Source: Oscillospiraceae bacterium (GTDB taxonomy: Bacteria; Bacillota; Clostridia; Oscillospirales; Oscillospiraceae). Taken from it: 26,705 nucleotides of DNA. Under the pieces are notes generated by a model. It saw nothing but the letters and a program-made list of their open reading frames with translations. It searched no databases and was not told the DNA's origin. The stretch is from the NCBI GenBank assembly GCA_017480395.1, contig JAFVAS010000311.1:1-26705 (forward strand), read 5' to 3'. Positions 1 through 7,093 of this stretch are shown here, in pieces (position 1 is the stretch's first letter; every line of letters starts with the position of its first letter). Made by a program: the position numbers and the translations under genes.

Positions 1-154
1 CCGCAGCGAGATACAGGGCTGCCGGTGCGCCCAGGCCTCCGGCGCCGATGATCAGCACCTTGGAGTTGAGCAGCTTCTTCTGCCCCTTGACGCCGACCTC
101 CTTGAGGATGATGTGCCGGGAGTAGCGCTCCAGCTGTTCGTTGGTGAAGGCCAT
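1..154 (-). CDS. ThiF/MoeB/HesA-family sulfur-carrier adenylyltransferase (HcyF-like), N-terminal part only
   Basis: Only the first 51 residues are present; the gene runs off the window edge. They include the opening typical of MoeB/ThiF proteins (RYSRHIILKEVG, residues 11-22) and the nucleotide-binding GAGGLG at residues 37-42 after a beta strand. Known members adenylate the C-terminal glycine of a ubiquitin-like sulfur carrier so that sulfur can be attached. The start ATG follows the TGA of the carrier gene with no spacing, so the two are translationally coupled and surely partners. Being last of the visible sulfate-assimilation genes, it most resembles HcyF of the Wolinella HcyS pathway, but ThiF for thiamine or MoeB for molybdopterin cannot be excluded from 51 residues. 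Family call is secure; pathway call is inference. Confidence 0.88.
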   Translation of the reverse strand, partial: MAFTNEQLERYSRHIILKEVGVKGQKKLLNSKVLIIGAGGLGAPAALYLAA

Positions 155-361
155 TCAGCAGCCACCTCCCATGAAGTAGAGGAACTCCACCTCGTCGCCC
201 TCCTGGAGGATCCGGGTGGTGCGCTCCGCCGTGGCCAGGAATTCATCGTTGATGGTGACGGTGACATAGATGGGGGTCTCCACGTTCTCCGCCTCGATGA
301 GCTGCTCCACGGTGAGTCCCTCGGGATATTCCTTTTTGACGCCTGCAACTGTGATGATCAT
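155..361 (-). CDS. ThiS-like ubiquitin-fold sulfur carrier with an extra C-terminal Cys (HcyS-like)
   Basis: A 68-residue protein of ThiS/MoaD size and pattern: an N-terminal beta hairpin, VEQLI helix, and a final acidic GDEVEFLYFM strand leading to the tail GGGC (residues 65-68). Mature ThiS, MoaD and CysO end in Gly-Gly, whose carboxylate is adenylated and thiocarboxylated. Here one Cys follows the glycines, so a protease would have to trim it first. The Wolinella HcyS carrier likewise ends in one extra residue (Ala) removed by the metalloprotease HcyD. The gene has a good ribosome site (GAGAGGAG, 8 bases before ATG) and sits between tusA-like and thiF-like genes in a sulfate-reduction operon. 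Probable role is carrying sulfide from Sir to homocysteine or cysteine synthesis; a thiamine role is the alternative. Confidence 0.85.
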   Translation of the reverse strand: MIITVAGVKKEYPEGLTVEQLIEAENVETPIYVTVTINDEFLATAERTTRILQEGDEVEFLYFMGGGC

Positions 362-381
362 AATTTGTTCTCCTCTCTTGT

Positions 382-627
382 TCAGTCGCCCACCTTGCGG
401 ACGATCAGGTCATAGGTTCCGTCTTCGTTGTGGATGAGCTTCAGGATCTGATGCCCCTCCTCCTTGATGCTGCGCGGTACGTTCTGGACGGGCTCGCCAT
501 CGTTCATATGGATGGACAGGATGTCACCCTCCTCCAGCTCCTCCAGGGCCACCTTCGCCTTGACAAAGGTGACGGGACACACCACGTCGGTGATGTCCAC
601 GGTGTCGGTGATGTTGTAATCAGCCAT
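382..627 (-). CDS. TusA/SirA-family sulfur-transfer protein
   Basis: An 81-residue protein with the TusA core: the Cys-Pro motif at residues 17-18 (VVCPVTFVKAK) at the start of helix 1, an acidic EELEEGD turn and a later VPRSIKEEGHQI helix. The conserved Cys carries a persulfide in known family members. The ATG at 627 overlaps the end of the sulfite reductase gene by eight bases; a longer frame upstream of it is rejected because it runs through that gene and lacks the family's start. The gene lies between sir and the sulfur carrier gene, so it may accept sulfur from the reductase or deliver it to the carrier. That role is inferred from position only; no sequence feature names the partner. Confidence 0.9.
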   Translation of the reverse strand: MADYNITDTVDITDVVCPVTFVKAKVALEELEEGDILSIHMNDGEPVQNVPRSIKEEGHQILKLIHNEDGTYDLIVRKVGD

Positions 628-1480
628 GATATGCCTCCTCGATTTTTGCGGTAAAGTCCTCCCAGCCCAGGCGCTCCAGCGTCTTGGCAAAGCGCTCGCC
701 GGGGTTGGCGTGTTCTGCGAAGTAGTCGATGGCGGTGTCCGCCACCCGCCACAGGGTCTCCTCGTCCTCGATCAGGGGGAGCAGCTCGGTGCCCTTCTGG
801 ATGGAGTTGCCGAAGGTGCCGCCGAAGGAGACCAGGAAGCCGCTCTTCCCATGCCACGCCCCGGTGGGACAGGCGGTGACGCAGCGGCCGCAGTGGTTGC
901 ACTGATCGGCGTTCAGCCGGATCTCGCCGTCCTCGATGGTGATGGCCCCCTGGCGGCAGGCCTTCTCGCACACGCCGCAGAGGATGCACTCCTCCTTCAC
1001 CCAGCTCACCGCCATGCCGCCCTTGACGCCCAGGTCGTTCTCCTCGGCCTTGAGGCAGTTGTTCTGGCACCCGGTGACGCCGAATTTGAACTTGTGGGGA
1101 AGCTGGCGGCCAAAGTAGCGCCGGTCCAGCTCGGTGGCGATGTCCAGGGCGTCGATACAGCCGCTGGGACAGCACTTTCCGCCCTGGCAGGCGGTCACCG
1201 TGCGCACCCTGGGGCCGCAGACTCCGGGCTGGACGCCGCCCTCGGCCAACTCCGCCTTCACCGCCTCGATGTCCTCCAGCTGAATGAAGGGGATCTCCAC
1301 TCCCTGCCGGGAGGTGAGGTGAACGTAGTCATGCCCGTATTTCTTCGCCACGGCGGCGATGGTTTGCAGCTGCTCCACCGTCACCGTGCCTCCCACCACC
1401 CGAAGGCGCAGGGAGAAGGTGTTCTTCTGCTTCTGGCGCATAAAACCGCCGGCCTTCAGCGTTGCGTAATCAACAGCCAT
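620..1480 (-). CDS. Small siroheme sulfite reductase with fused ferredoxin domain
   Basis: A 286-residue protein, about half the length of CysI, made of one nitrite/sulfite-reductase repeat plus a 2[4Fe-4S] ferredoxin. The siroheme-[4Fe-4S] motif is complete: C98 and C104 (C-x5-C) and C138 and C142 (C-x3-C, GCQNNC). The ferredoxin part has C165, C168, C171, C175 and C194, C197, C200, C204. It should reduce sulfite to sulfide with six electrons, in the cytoplasm. The layout resembles AsrC and the compact assimilatory-type reductases of anaerobes and archaea. Its operon partners AprAB and CysDN supply sulfite, and the following genes take the sulfide. Ribosome site AGGAGG lies 6 bases before the ATG. 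A nitrite reductase role is possible by family but is not supported by the context. Confidence 0.92.
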   Translation of the reverse strand: MAVDYATLKAGGFMRQKQKNTFSLRLRVVGGTVTVEQLQTIAAVAKKYGHDYVHLTSRQGVEIPFIQLEDIEAVKAELAEGGVQPGVCGPRVRTVTACQGGKCCPSGCIDALDIATELDRRYFGRQLPHKFKFGVTGCQNNCLKAEENDLGVKGGMAVSWVKEECILCGVCEKACRQGAITIEDGEIRLNADQCNHCGRCVTACPTGAWHGKSGFLVSFGGTFGNSIQKGTELLPLIEDEETLWRVADTAIDYFAEHANPGERFAKTLERLGWEDFTAKIEEAYHG

Positions 1481-1498
1481 ATGTACCCTCCTGTAACA

Positions 1499-3097
1499 TT
1501 AATAGAATGTGTAATTGACCGTATTTTCATAGAGGAGCCGATCCTTCTCCGGGCCGCCCTGGCGCAGGTCGAGAATCAGCTCTCCCCGCAGGCTCTCCCG
1601 CAGCATCCGCTCCGTCTCCGGGTCGAGATAGGTGCCGGAGACCACGGTAATCAGGCCCGCCCGCTGGAGCAGATCGGCGGCAAAGATCATCTGCTCACCG
1701 GCCACCCGGAGGCGCATGGTGTGCATCCCCTGGGACAGCAGCTCCAGCTCGATCTCTCCGGCCTTCCGGTCGTCGTCGGCCAGGATGAAGAACGGGGTCT
1801 GGCCCATGTACTTGGCCCGCACCTCCGGGCTGATCTCCGTCTCGCTCCGGGCGTGGGTGTCAACGACGGTCTCGATGACGCCGCAGGCGCTGGTGGCATT
1901 GGTCACCCGGTCGATGAGGATCAGCTCTCCCATCGTCCGGTGGTTGGAGAAGGTGTCCACCACAATGGGGGTGGACAGCTCGATGGAGCACAGGGCGATC
2001 TCGTTCTTTCGGAGGCTGGAGGCGTTCCGGTGCTCCCCGGTGTTCACGTCCACGATGTAGCGGATGCCGGTGACCTTGCCGGGGATGAGCCGAGTGCCCA
2101 CCTTGACGAACACCGAGTGGGTGTTGATCAGGGCGTCGTCGTCCATCCAGAGCAGGGTTGCCTCAAACCGGCTGGCGGTGTGCAGCGCGGCCCCCCGGGA
2201 GAGCACGCTGCCCCGGGAGACGTCCACCTCCCGATCCAGCTCCACGGTGACCGGCTGGCCCTGTCCGGCGGACTCCACAGGTCTGTCCCCCACCAGAATG
2301 CCCTTGATGGCCGCCTGGGTGCCGCTGGGGAGGATGGTGACCGTCTCCCCCACGGAGATCTCGCCCGACTCGATCTGGCCCTGGAAGCCCCGGAAGGTAT
2401 GATCCGGGCGGCATACCCGCTGAACGGGGAGGTAAAAGCCCTCCTCATGGCTGACGGTGTCCACCTCCACCGTCTCCAGATAGGGCAGCAGCGCCCCGCC
2501 GTCGTACCAGTCCATGATCCGGGAGGGCTGGGTGACATTCTCCCCCGCCGTGGCGGAGAGGGGGATGATTTTGACGTTTTGCAGCCCCAGCTCATTTCTC
2601 AGCTCTCCGATCTGGGACTTGATCTGCTCAAAGGGCTCCCGGGCATAGCCCACCAGGTCCATCTTATTCACGGCGAACACGAAGTACCGAATGCCCATCA
2701 GGGCGCAGATGCGGGCGTGGCGCCGGGTCTGCACCAGCACACCCTTGGAGGCGTCCACCAGGATGATGGCCAGGTCGGCAAAGCTGGCACCCACCGCCAT
2801 ATTCCGGGTGTACTCCTCATGGCCGGGGGTGTCCGCCACAATGAAGCTGCGCCGGTCGGTGGTGAAGTAGCGATAGGCCACGTCGATGGTGATGCCCTGC
2901 TCCCGCTCCGCCATCAGGCCGTCCAGCAGCAGGGAGTAGTCGATCTGGCCCCCCCGGGAGCCAACCCGGCTGTCCAGCTCCAGCGCCTGCTCCTGATCGG
3001 TGTAGAGCAGCTTGGTGTCATACAGGATATGCCCGATGAGGGTGGACTTTCCGTCGTCCACACTGCCGCAGGTGATAAATTTCAACAGTCCGTTCAT
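1499..3097 (-). CDS. cysN: Sulfate adenylyltransferase large subunit (GTPase) with C-terminal degenerate APS-kinase-like region
   Basis: Residues 1-220 are a translation-factor-type GTPase: P-loop GSVDDGKST at 11-19, DTPGHEE at 89-95 and NKMD at 144-147. Beta-barrel domains follow to about residue 420. With CysD it makes APS from sulfate and ATP, driven by GTP hydrolysis. At 532 residues it is longer than plain CysN (about 470) and shorter than CysNC fusions (about 630). The extra 110 residues can be lined up by eye with APS kinase: QTPFFILADDDRKAGEIELE occupies the P-loop place and LLQRAGLITVVS matches the following LMVEAGLVVLTA-type strand. The P-loop glycines, lysine and serine are gone, so kinase activity is not expected. 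The start overlaps the cysD stop by one base (TGATG). Confidence 0.95.
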   Translation of the reverse strand: MNGLLKFITCGSVDDGKSTLIGHILYDTKLLYTDQEQALELDSRVGSRGGQIDYSLLLDGLMAEREQGITIDVAYRYFTTDRRSFIVADTPGHEEYTRNMAVGASFADLAIILVDASKGVLVQTRRHARICALMGIRYFVFAVNKMDLVGYAREPFEQIKSQIGELRNELGLQNVKIIPLSATAGENVTQPSRIMDWYDGGALLPYLETVEVDTVSHEEGFYLPVQRVCRPDHTFRGFQGQIESGEISVGETVTILPSGTQAAIKGILVGDRPVESAGQGQPVTVELDREVDVSRGSVLSRGAALHTASRFEATLLWMDDDALINTHSVFVKVGTRLIPGKVTGIRYIVDVNTGEHRNASSLRKNEIALCSIELSTPIVVDTFSNHRTMGELILIDRVTNATSACGVIETVVDTHARSETEISPEVRAKYMGQTPFFILADDDRKAGEIELELLSQGMHTMRLRVAGEQMIFAADLLQRAGLITVVSGTYLDPETERMLRESLRGELILDLRQGGPEKDRLLYENTVNYTFY

Positions 3098-3999
3098 CAG
3101 AAATACCCCTCCCGCTTGCGCTTCTCCATACTCGCCTCGCCGCCGTCCTGGTCGATGACCCGGCTGTTGCGCTCGCTGGTGACGGCGCTCAGGGTCTCCT
3201 CAATGATGGCGTCCAGGGTGTCCGCCGTGGACAGCACGCCCCCGGTCAGGGGGTAGCAGCCCAGGGTGCGGAAGCGCACGCTCTTATATTCCGGCGTCTC
3301 CCCGGGCAGAAGGGGCAGCCGATCGTCGTCCACCATGATGATGTTTCCGTCCCGATAGACCACCGGGCGCTCGGCGGCGAAGTAGAGGGGAACGATCTCG
3401 ATCTGCTCCCGCCGGATGTACTCCCAGATGTCCTTTTCCGTCCAGTTGGAGATGGGGAAGACCCGGATGCTCTCCCCCCGCTTGATGCGGGTGTTGTAGA
3501 GCTTCCACATCTCCGGGCGCTGGTTTTTGGGGTCCCAGGCCTGCTCGGCGTTGCGGAAGGAGAAGATGCGCTCCTTGGCCCGGGACTTCTCCTCGTCCCG
3601 GCGGCCGCCGCCAAAGGCGGCGGTGAAGCCGTACTGGGTCAGGGCCTGCTTGAGGGCCTGGGTCTTCATGATGTCCGTGTAGACGGAGCCGTGGTCAAAG
3701 GGGTTGATGCCCTGGGCCCGGCCCTCCTCGTTGGTGTAGACCAACAGGTCAAGGCCGTACTTCTCCGCCGTCCGATCCCGGAACTCGATCATCTCCCGGA
3801 ACTTCCAGCCCGTGTCGATGTGCAGAAACGGGAAGGGCGGCTTTTCCGGGTAGAACGCCTTGCGGGCCAGGTGAAGCATCACGGAGCTGTCCTTGCCGAT
3901 GGAGTAGAGCATCACCGGCTTTTCGCACTCCGCCGCCACCTCCCGGATGATGTAGATGGCCTCCGCCTCCAGCTTGTCAAGATGCGATAATTCCTGCAT
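3097..3999 (-). CDS. cysD: Sulfate adenylyltransferase small subunit
   Basis: A 300-residue ATP-pyrophosphatase-fold protein. The PP-loop is SIGKDSS near residue 33, followed by the HLARKAFYP segment; HIDTGWKFREMI, the GGGRRDEEKSRAKER block and the C-terminal ending SMEKRKREGYF are all hallmarks of CysD. It forms the catalytic half of ATP sulfurylase and makes APS with CysN, whose gene overlaps it by one base. Length is normal for the family. It begins 12 bases after aprB, with a purine-rich ribosome site (GGAGAGG). Use of the GTP-driven CysDN rather than the single-chain Sat seen with most dissimilatory AprAB enzymes points to an assimilatory pathway. Confidence 0.96.
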   Translation of the reverse strand: MQELSHLDKLEAEAIYIIREVAAECEKPVMLYSIGKDSSVMLHLARKAFYPEKPPFPFLHIDTGWKFREMIEFRDRTAEKYGLDLLVYTNEEGRAQGINPFDHGSVYTDIMKTQALKQALTQYGFTAAFGGGRRDEEKSRAKERIFSFRNAEQAWDPKNQRPEMWKLYNTRIKRGESIRVFPISNWTEKDIWEYIRREQIEIVPLYFAAERPVVYRDGNIIMVDDDRLPLLPGETPEYKSVRFRTLGCYPLTGGVLSTADTLDAIIEETLSAVTSERNSRVIDQDGGEASMEKRKREGYF

Positions 4000-4011
4000 G
4001 ATATCCTCTCC

Positions 4012-4326
4012 CTAGTACTTATTTGCGCTGCGCCGGTCCACGGTGATGGTGACCGGCGGCTCTCCGGGCCGGGTGATGACCCAATGGGTCAGATCCCCTG
4101 CGCTGCGAACCTGCATCAGGCCGCCCCGCCCTCCGATATCAGCCCCGAGATAGTAGTAGATGGCGCCGTGGGCGCACTCCTTCAGGCAGGAGGCGCAGCC
4201 CCAGCACTCCTCGGGGCGCTTCAGATAGGCTCTGCCCTGGGCATCAGCGCGGATCAGGTTGCCGGGACACACCTCCCGGCAGAGTCCGCAGCCGACACAG
4301 GCTTCGCGGTCAATCCGTATGCTCAT
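4012..4326 (-). CDS. aprB: Adenylylsulfate (APS) reductase beta subunit, short 2[4Fe-4S] form
   Basis: A 104-residue ferredoxin-like protein with two complete clusters, CVGCGLCREVCP near the N-terminus and CWGCASCLKEC about 30 residues later, plus a short C-terminal tail. In APS reductase this subunit passes electrons to the FAD of AprA. It lacks most of the long tail that wraps AprA in sulfate reducers (about 150 residues there). The ATG at 4326 is chosen because AAGGAGG lies 6 bases before it; the in-frame GTG at 4332 abuts that site and is too close. The start lies inside the end of aprA (17-base overlap), so the two subunits are coupled. Family and role follow mainly from pairing with the flavoprotein. 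Confidence 0.9.
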   Translation of the reverse strand: MSIRIDREACVGCGLCREVCPGNLIRADAQGRAYLKRPEECWGCASCLKECAHGAIYYYLGADIGGRGGLMQVRSAGDLTHWVITRPGEPPVTITVDRRSANKY

Positions 4327-5998
4327 AGGCACCCTCCTTTACCAGCTCCCGGCGAAATACCCGGATCTGTCCATCGACCAGCCGGGAGTTGACGTAGCGC
4401 TCCTCCTCGGCCCGGGGGGCGGGATAGTCCGTGTGGATGGCAAAGCCGGGCCATCGGGTCTCCCTCCGCTCCAGCAGATGGGCGATCAGGGTCTGACACA
4501 CCGTCAGCCGGTCGGTCAGCTCGTAGATGTGGACAAGCTCGTCCATGTCCTCCGCCCGCAGCGTTTCGGCCAGCGCGGCCAGCGACGCGATCTGCGATCG
4601 GGCCAGGGACAGCTGGTTGGCGTTGTAGCGGTAGCCGGTGCGGATGCCCCCGGCGTACTCGTCCATCACCTTCTGCATGGCCTCCTCCAGGGCGAACACG
4701 TCAAAGGCTTCGCCGGATTTCGCCGCAAGGCGGGACTGGTATTCCTCCAGCACCGGCTGGGCCAGCGCACGGAAATCGGCCTGTGAACCGTCGGACTGTT
4801 CGCCGAGATCGTCCAGCACCGCCTCGGCGGCGATGGCCCCCTCGGCCAGAGCGCCGGTGACGAACTTCTTGGGCGCGCCGCCGGAGACGTCCCCCGCGGC
4901 GTACAGGCCGGGAACCGTGGTGCGGCGGCGGGTATCCACCCAGAAGCCGCTGGCGGTGTGACCGCCGACGATGTAGGGCTCGGTGCCCTCCACCTCCACG
5001 TTCTGCCGGGAGGGCAGGCTGCCGCTCTCGATCCACTTCAGGGTCTGGGCGGGGGCCATGTTGAGGTAGGCCTTGAGGAGATCCTCCTCCTGCTGGGCCG
5101 AGATGCCCTCGGTGCGCAGGTAGCAGGGGCCGCGGCCCTCCCTGGCCTCATTGGACGCGCCATAGGCCCGGCCGGAGGTGGACAGGCCGTAGCGCTGCTC
5201 AAACACCTCTCCAAGGGCGTTGACCTCCCTGGCCCCGGCCCCCAGGGCGATGGTGCCGGTGGGGGCAATGGTATCCTTGCAGCGCTGGGCCACAAAGCGC
5301 ATCTCGAAGCTGGTCATCTCCGCCCCGGCCCGGATGCCCATGGCATAGCCCGCCCCGGTGTTGAAGGGCGGATACCACATTTTATGCCGGGAGAAGCCCG
5401 GATTGTTGGGGCGGTACAGCCCGGCGGCACCGCCGGTGGCGATGAGCACCGCCCGGGCGGAGATGGCATAGGCCTGCTCCTCTAACACAGAAAAGCCCGC
5501 CGCCCCCACGACCCGTCCGGCGTCCAGCAGAAGCTGCGTCATATTCAAATGGTTCAGAACGCGAACATTCCCATACCGACGCACCTGTGCTGCCAGTATG
5601 GGTTTGATGTTCTCCCCATTGATCTTGATATTCTGTTTCCCCCGGGAGACATAGCGCCCCCGCTCGTCCTTCTGAATGACCAGGCCCATCTGCTCCAGGT
5701 CGGCGGTGGCCTCGTTGAACCGCTCCGCCATAGTGCGCACCAGGTCGTCCCGGATGATCCCCTCGGCGTCCCAGCGGACAAACTCCAGGTAATCCTGAAC
5801 CGTCTGCCCCTCGGTGATGTAGGCATTCAGGGCGTTCACTCCGGCTGCCAGGCAGCCGGAGCGCTTGATATTGGCCTTTTCGGCAATGAGAATTTGAAGC
5901 TCCGGCGATCGCCGGGCGGCGGTGATGGCGGCATAACAGCCCGCCGTGCCGCCGCCGATGATCAGCAGATCGCAGGTCAGATATTGTTGTTTCATCAT
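4310..5998 (-). CDS. aprA: Adenylylsulfate (APS) reductase alpha subunit, FAD flavoprotein
   Basis: A 562-residue flavoprotein of the fumarate reductase/AprA superfamily. The dinucleotide fold IIGGGTAGCYAA lies at residues 13-23, with later FAD-contact blocks KRSGCLAAGVNALNAY and, near residue 370, GLYAAGDVSGGAPKKFVTGALAEG. AprA reduces APS to sulfite and AMP. It is shorter than dissimilatory AprA (usually above 600 residues). The gene starts three bases after the cysA stop, with no strong ribosome site of its own, so it probably depends on coupling. Neighbours aprB, cysD and cysN fix the role; without them a fumarate-reductase-like annotation would be hard to exclude. Electron donor is unknown: no QmoABC-type genes are present here. 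Confidence 0.93.
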   Translation of the reverse strand: MMKQQYLTCDLLIIGGGTAGCYAAITAARRSPELQILIAEKANIKRSGCLAAGVNALNAYITEGQTVQDYLEFVRWDAEGIIRDDLVRTMAERFNEATADLEQMGLVIQKDERGRYVSRGKQNIKINGENIKPILAAQVRRYGNVRVLNHLNMTQLLLDAGRVVGAAGFSVLEEQAYAISARAVLIATGGAAGLYRPNNPGFSRHKMWYPPFNTGAGYAMGIRAGAEMTSFEMRFVAQRCKDTIAPTGTIALGAGAREVNALGEVFEQRYGLSTSGRAYGASNEAREGRGPCYLRTEGISAQQEEDLLKAYLNMAPAQTLKWIESGSLPSRQNVEVEGTEPYIVGGHTASGFWVDTRRRTTVPGLYAAGDVSGGAPKKFVTGALAEGAIAAEAVLDDLGEQSDGSQADFRALAQPVLEEYQSRLAAKSGEAFDVFALEEAMQKVMDEYAGGIRTGYRYNANQLSLARSQIASLAALAETLRAEDMDELVHIYELTDRLTVCQTLIAHLLERRETRWPGFAIHTDYPAPRAEEERYVNSRLVDGQIRVFRRELVKEGAYEHTD

Positions 5999-6001
5999 AG
6001 G

Positions 6002-7075
6002 TCAGATCACGACGCTTTCCCGCTTGAGGGACTGGTTGTACTCCATGGTCACCCGGTCTCCGTCCACCACAAAGAGCCGGTAGATGAAGACGTCCACCAC
6101 CTCGCCGACCTCAACAAAGGGATCGTTGATGCTCCGGATGGCGGAGATCAGATTGTCATGGAGCCGCACCCGAATCTCCAGGTTGCTGCCCCGGAAGATG
6201 ATGTCCTCCACCACGCCCTCTTCCGCGGAGCGGGAGAACTGGACACTCTCTCCTTTCTTGAAAATGCTGATGAACTCAGGCCGGAGAATGGCCACGGTGT
6301 CCGGGCCGCCCCGGGCAAAATACTGGAACTGGTCGTAATTCTTCACCGGGATGGAGTTGCCGATGAACTGCACCACAAAGGGGGTGGCGGGGTTGGCGTA
6401 GAGCTCCTGGGGGGTGCCCGCCTGCTCCACCCGGCCCTGGTTGGTGACGATGATGTCGTCCGCCACCTCGATGGCCTCATCCTGGTCGTGGGTGACGAAG
6501 ATGCTGGTGATGCCGATCTGGGTGATCATCTCCCGCAGCCAGGTGCGCAGCTCCAGCCGGACCTTGGCGTCGATGGCGGCAAAGGGCTCATCCAGCAGCA
6601 GAATCTGGGGGTTGGGGGCCAGCGCCCGGGCGAAGGCCACCCGCTGCCGCTGACCGCCGGAGAGCTGGCTCGGATAGCGCTTCTCCAGCCCCTCGCAGTT
6701 GATGAGCTTCAGCAGCTCGGCCACCCGCTCCTTGATCTCATTCTCCGGGGTCTTCTTGACCCGCAGGCCGAAGGCGATGTTGTCATAAACCGTCATGTAG
6801 CGGAACAGGGCGTAGCTCTGAAACACGAAGCCGATGCCGCGCTCGCTGCCGGGGATGTTGTTGACCACCTTGCCGTCGATCAGGATCTCCCCGGAGTCGG
6901 GGTGCTCCAGCCCGGCGATCATCCGGAGGATGGTGGTCTTTCCGCTGCCGGAGGGGCCCAGCAGCGCCACCAGGCGGCCCTTGGGGATCTGAATGTTGAT
7001 GTCCTTGGACGCTTGAAAGCTGCCATAATGCTTGTTGATGCCGCGCAGCTCAACGTAATTTGCGTTGTCACTCAT
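6002..7075 (-). CDS. cysA: Sulfate/thiosulfate ABC transporter ATPase
   Basis: A 357-residue ABC ATPase with every motif in place: Walker A GPSGSGKTT (residues 40-48), Q-loop FVFQSYALF, signature LSGGQRQR (138-145), Walker B ILLLDEPFAAID and the switch histidine in FVTHD. A C-terminal regulatory TOBE-like domain covers roughly residues 240-350. It powers sulfate import through CysT and CysW. The RYMTVYDNIAFGL segment is typical of the CysA branch, and gene order sbp-cysT-cysW-cysA matches classic sulfate operons. It is 18 bases downstream of cysW. Thiosulfate or molybdate could also be carried by this family, but the downstream APS genes argue for sulfate. Confidence 0.95.
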   Translation of the reverse strand: MSDNANYVELRGINKHYGSFQASKDINIQIPKGRLVALLGPSGSGKTTILRMIAGLEHPDSGEILIDGKVVNNIPGSERGIGFVFQSYALFRYMTVYDNIAFGLRVKKTPENEIKERVAELLKLINCEGLEKRYPSQLSGGQRQRVAFARALAPNPQILLLDEPFAAIDAKVRLELRTWLREMITQIGITSIFVTHDQDEAIEVADDIIVTNQGRVEQAGTPQELYANPATPFVVQFIGNSIPVKNYDQFQYFARGGPDTVAILRPEFISIFKKGESVQFSRSAEEGVVEDIIFRGSNLEIRVRLHDNLISAIRSINDPFVEVGEVVDVFIYRLFVVDGDRVTMEYNQSLKRESVVI

Positions 7076-7093
7076 GGAGATACCTCCCTTGAA

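Noticed and set aside
626..3256. An 876-codon open frame on the plus strand, antisense to sir and cysN
   Set aside because: It mirrors conserved genes, has no family motif or ribosome site, and is the usual by-product of GC-rich third codon positions.
4310..5998. Fumarate reductase/succinate dehydrogenase flavoprotein instead of AprA
   Set aside because: Overlap with a two-cluster ferredoxin gene and direct linkage to cysD and cysN make APS reductase far more likely.
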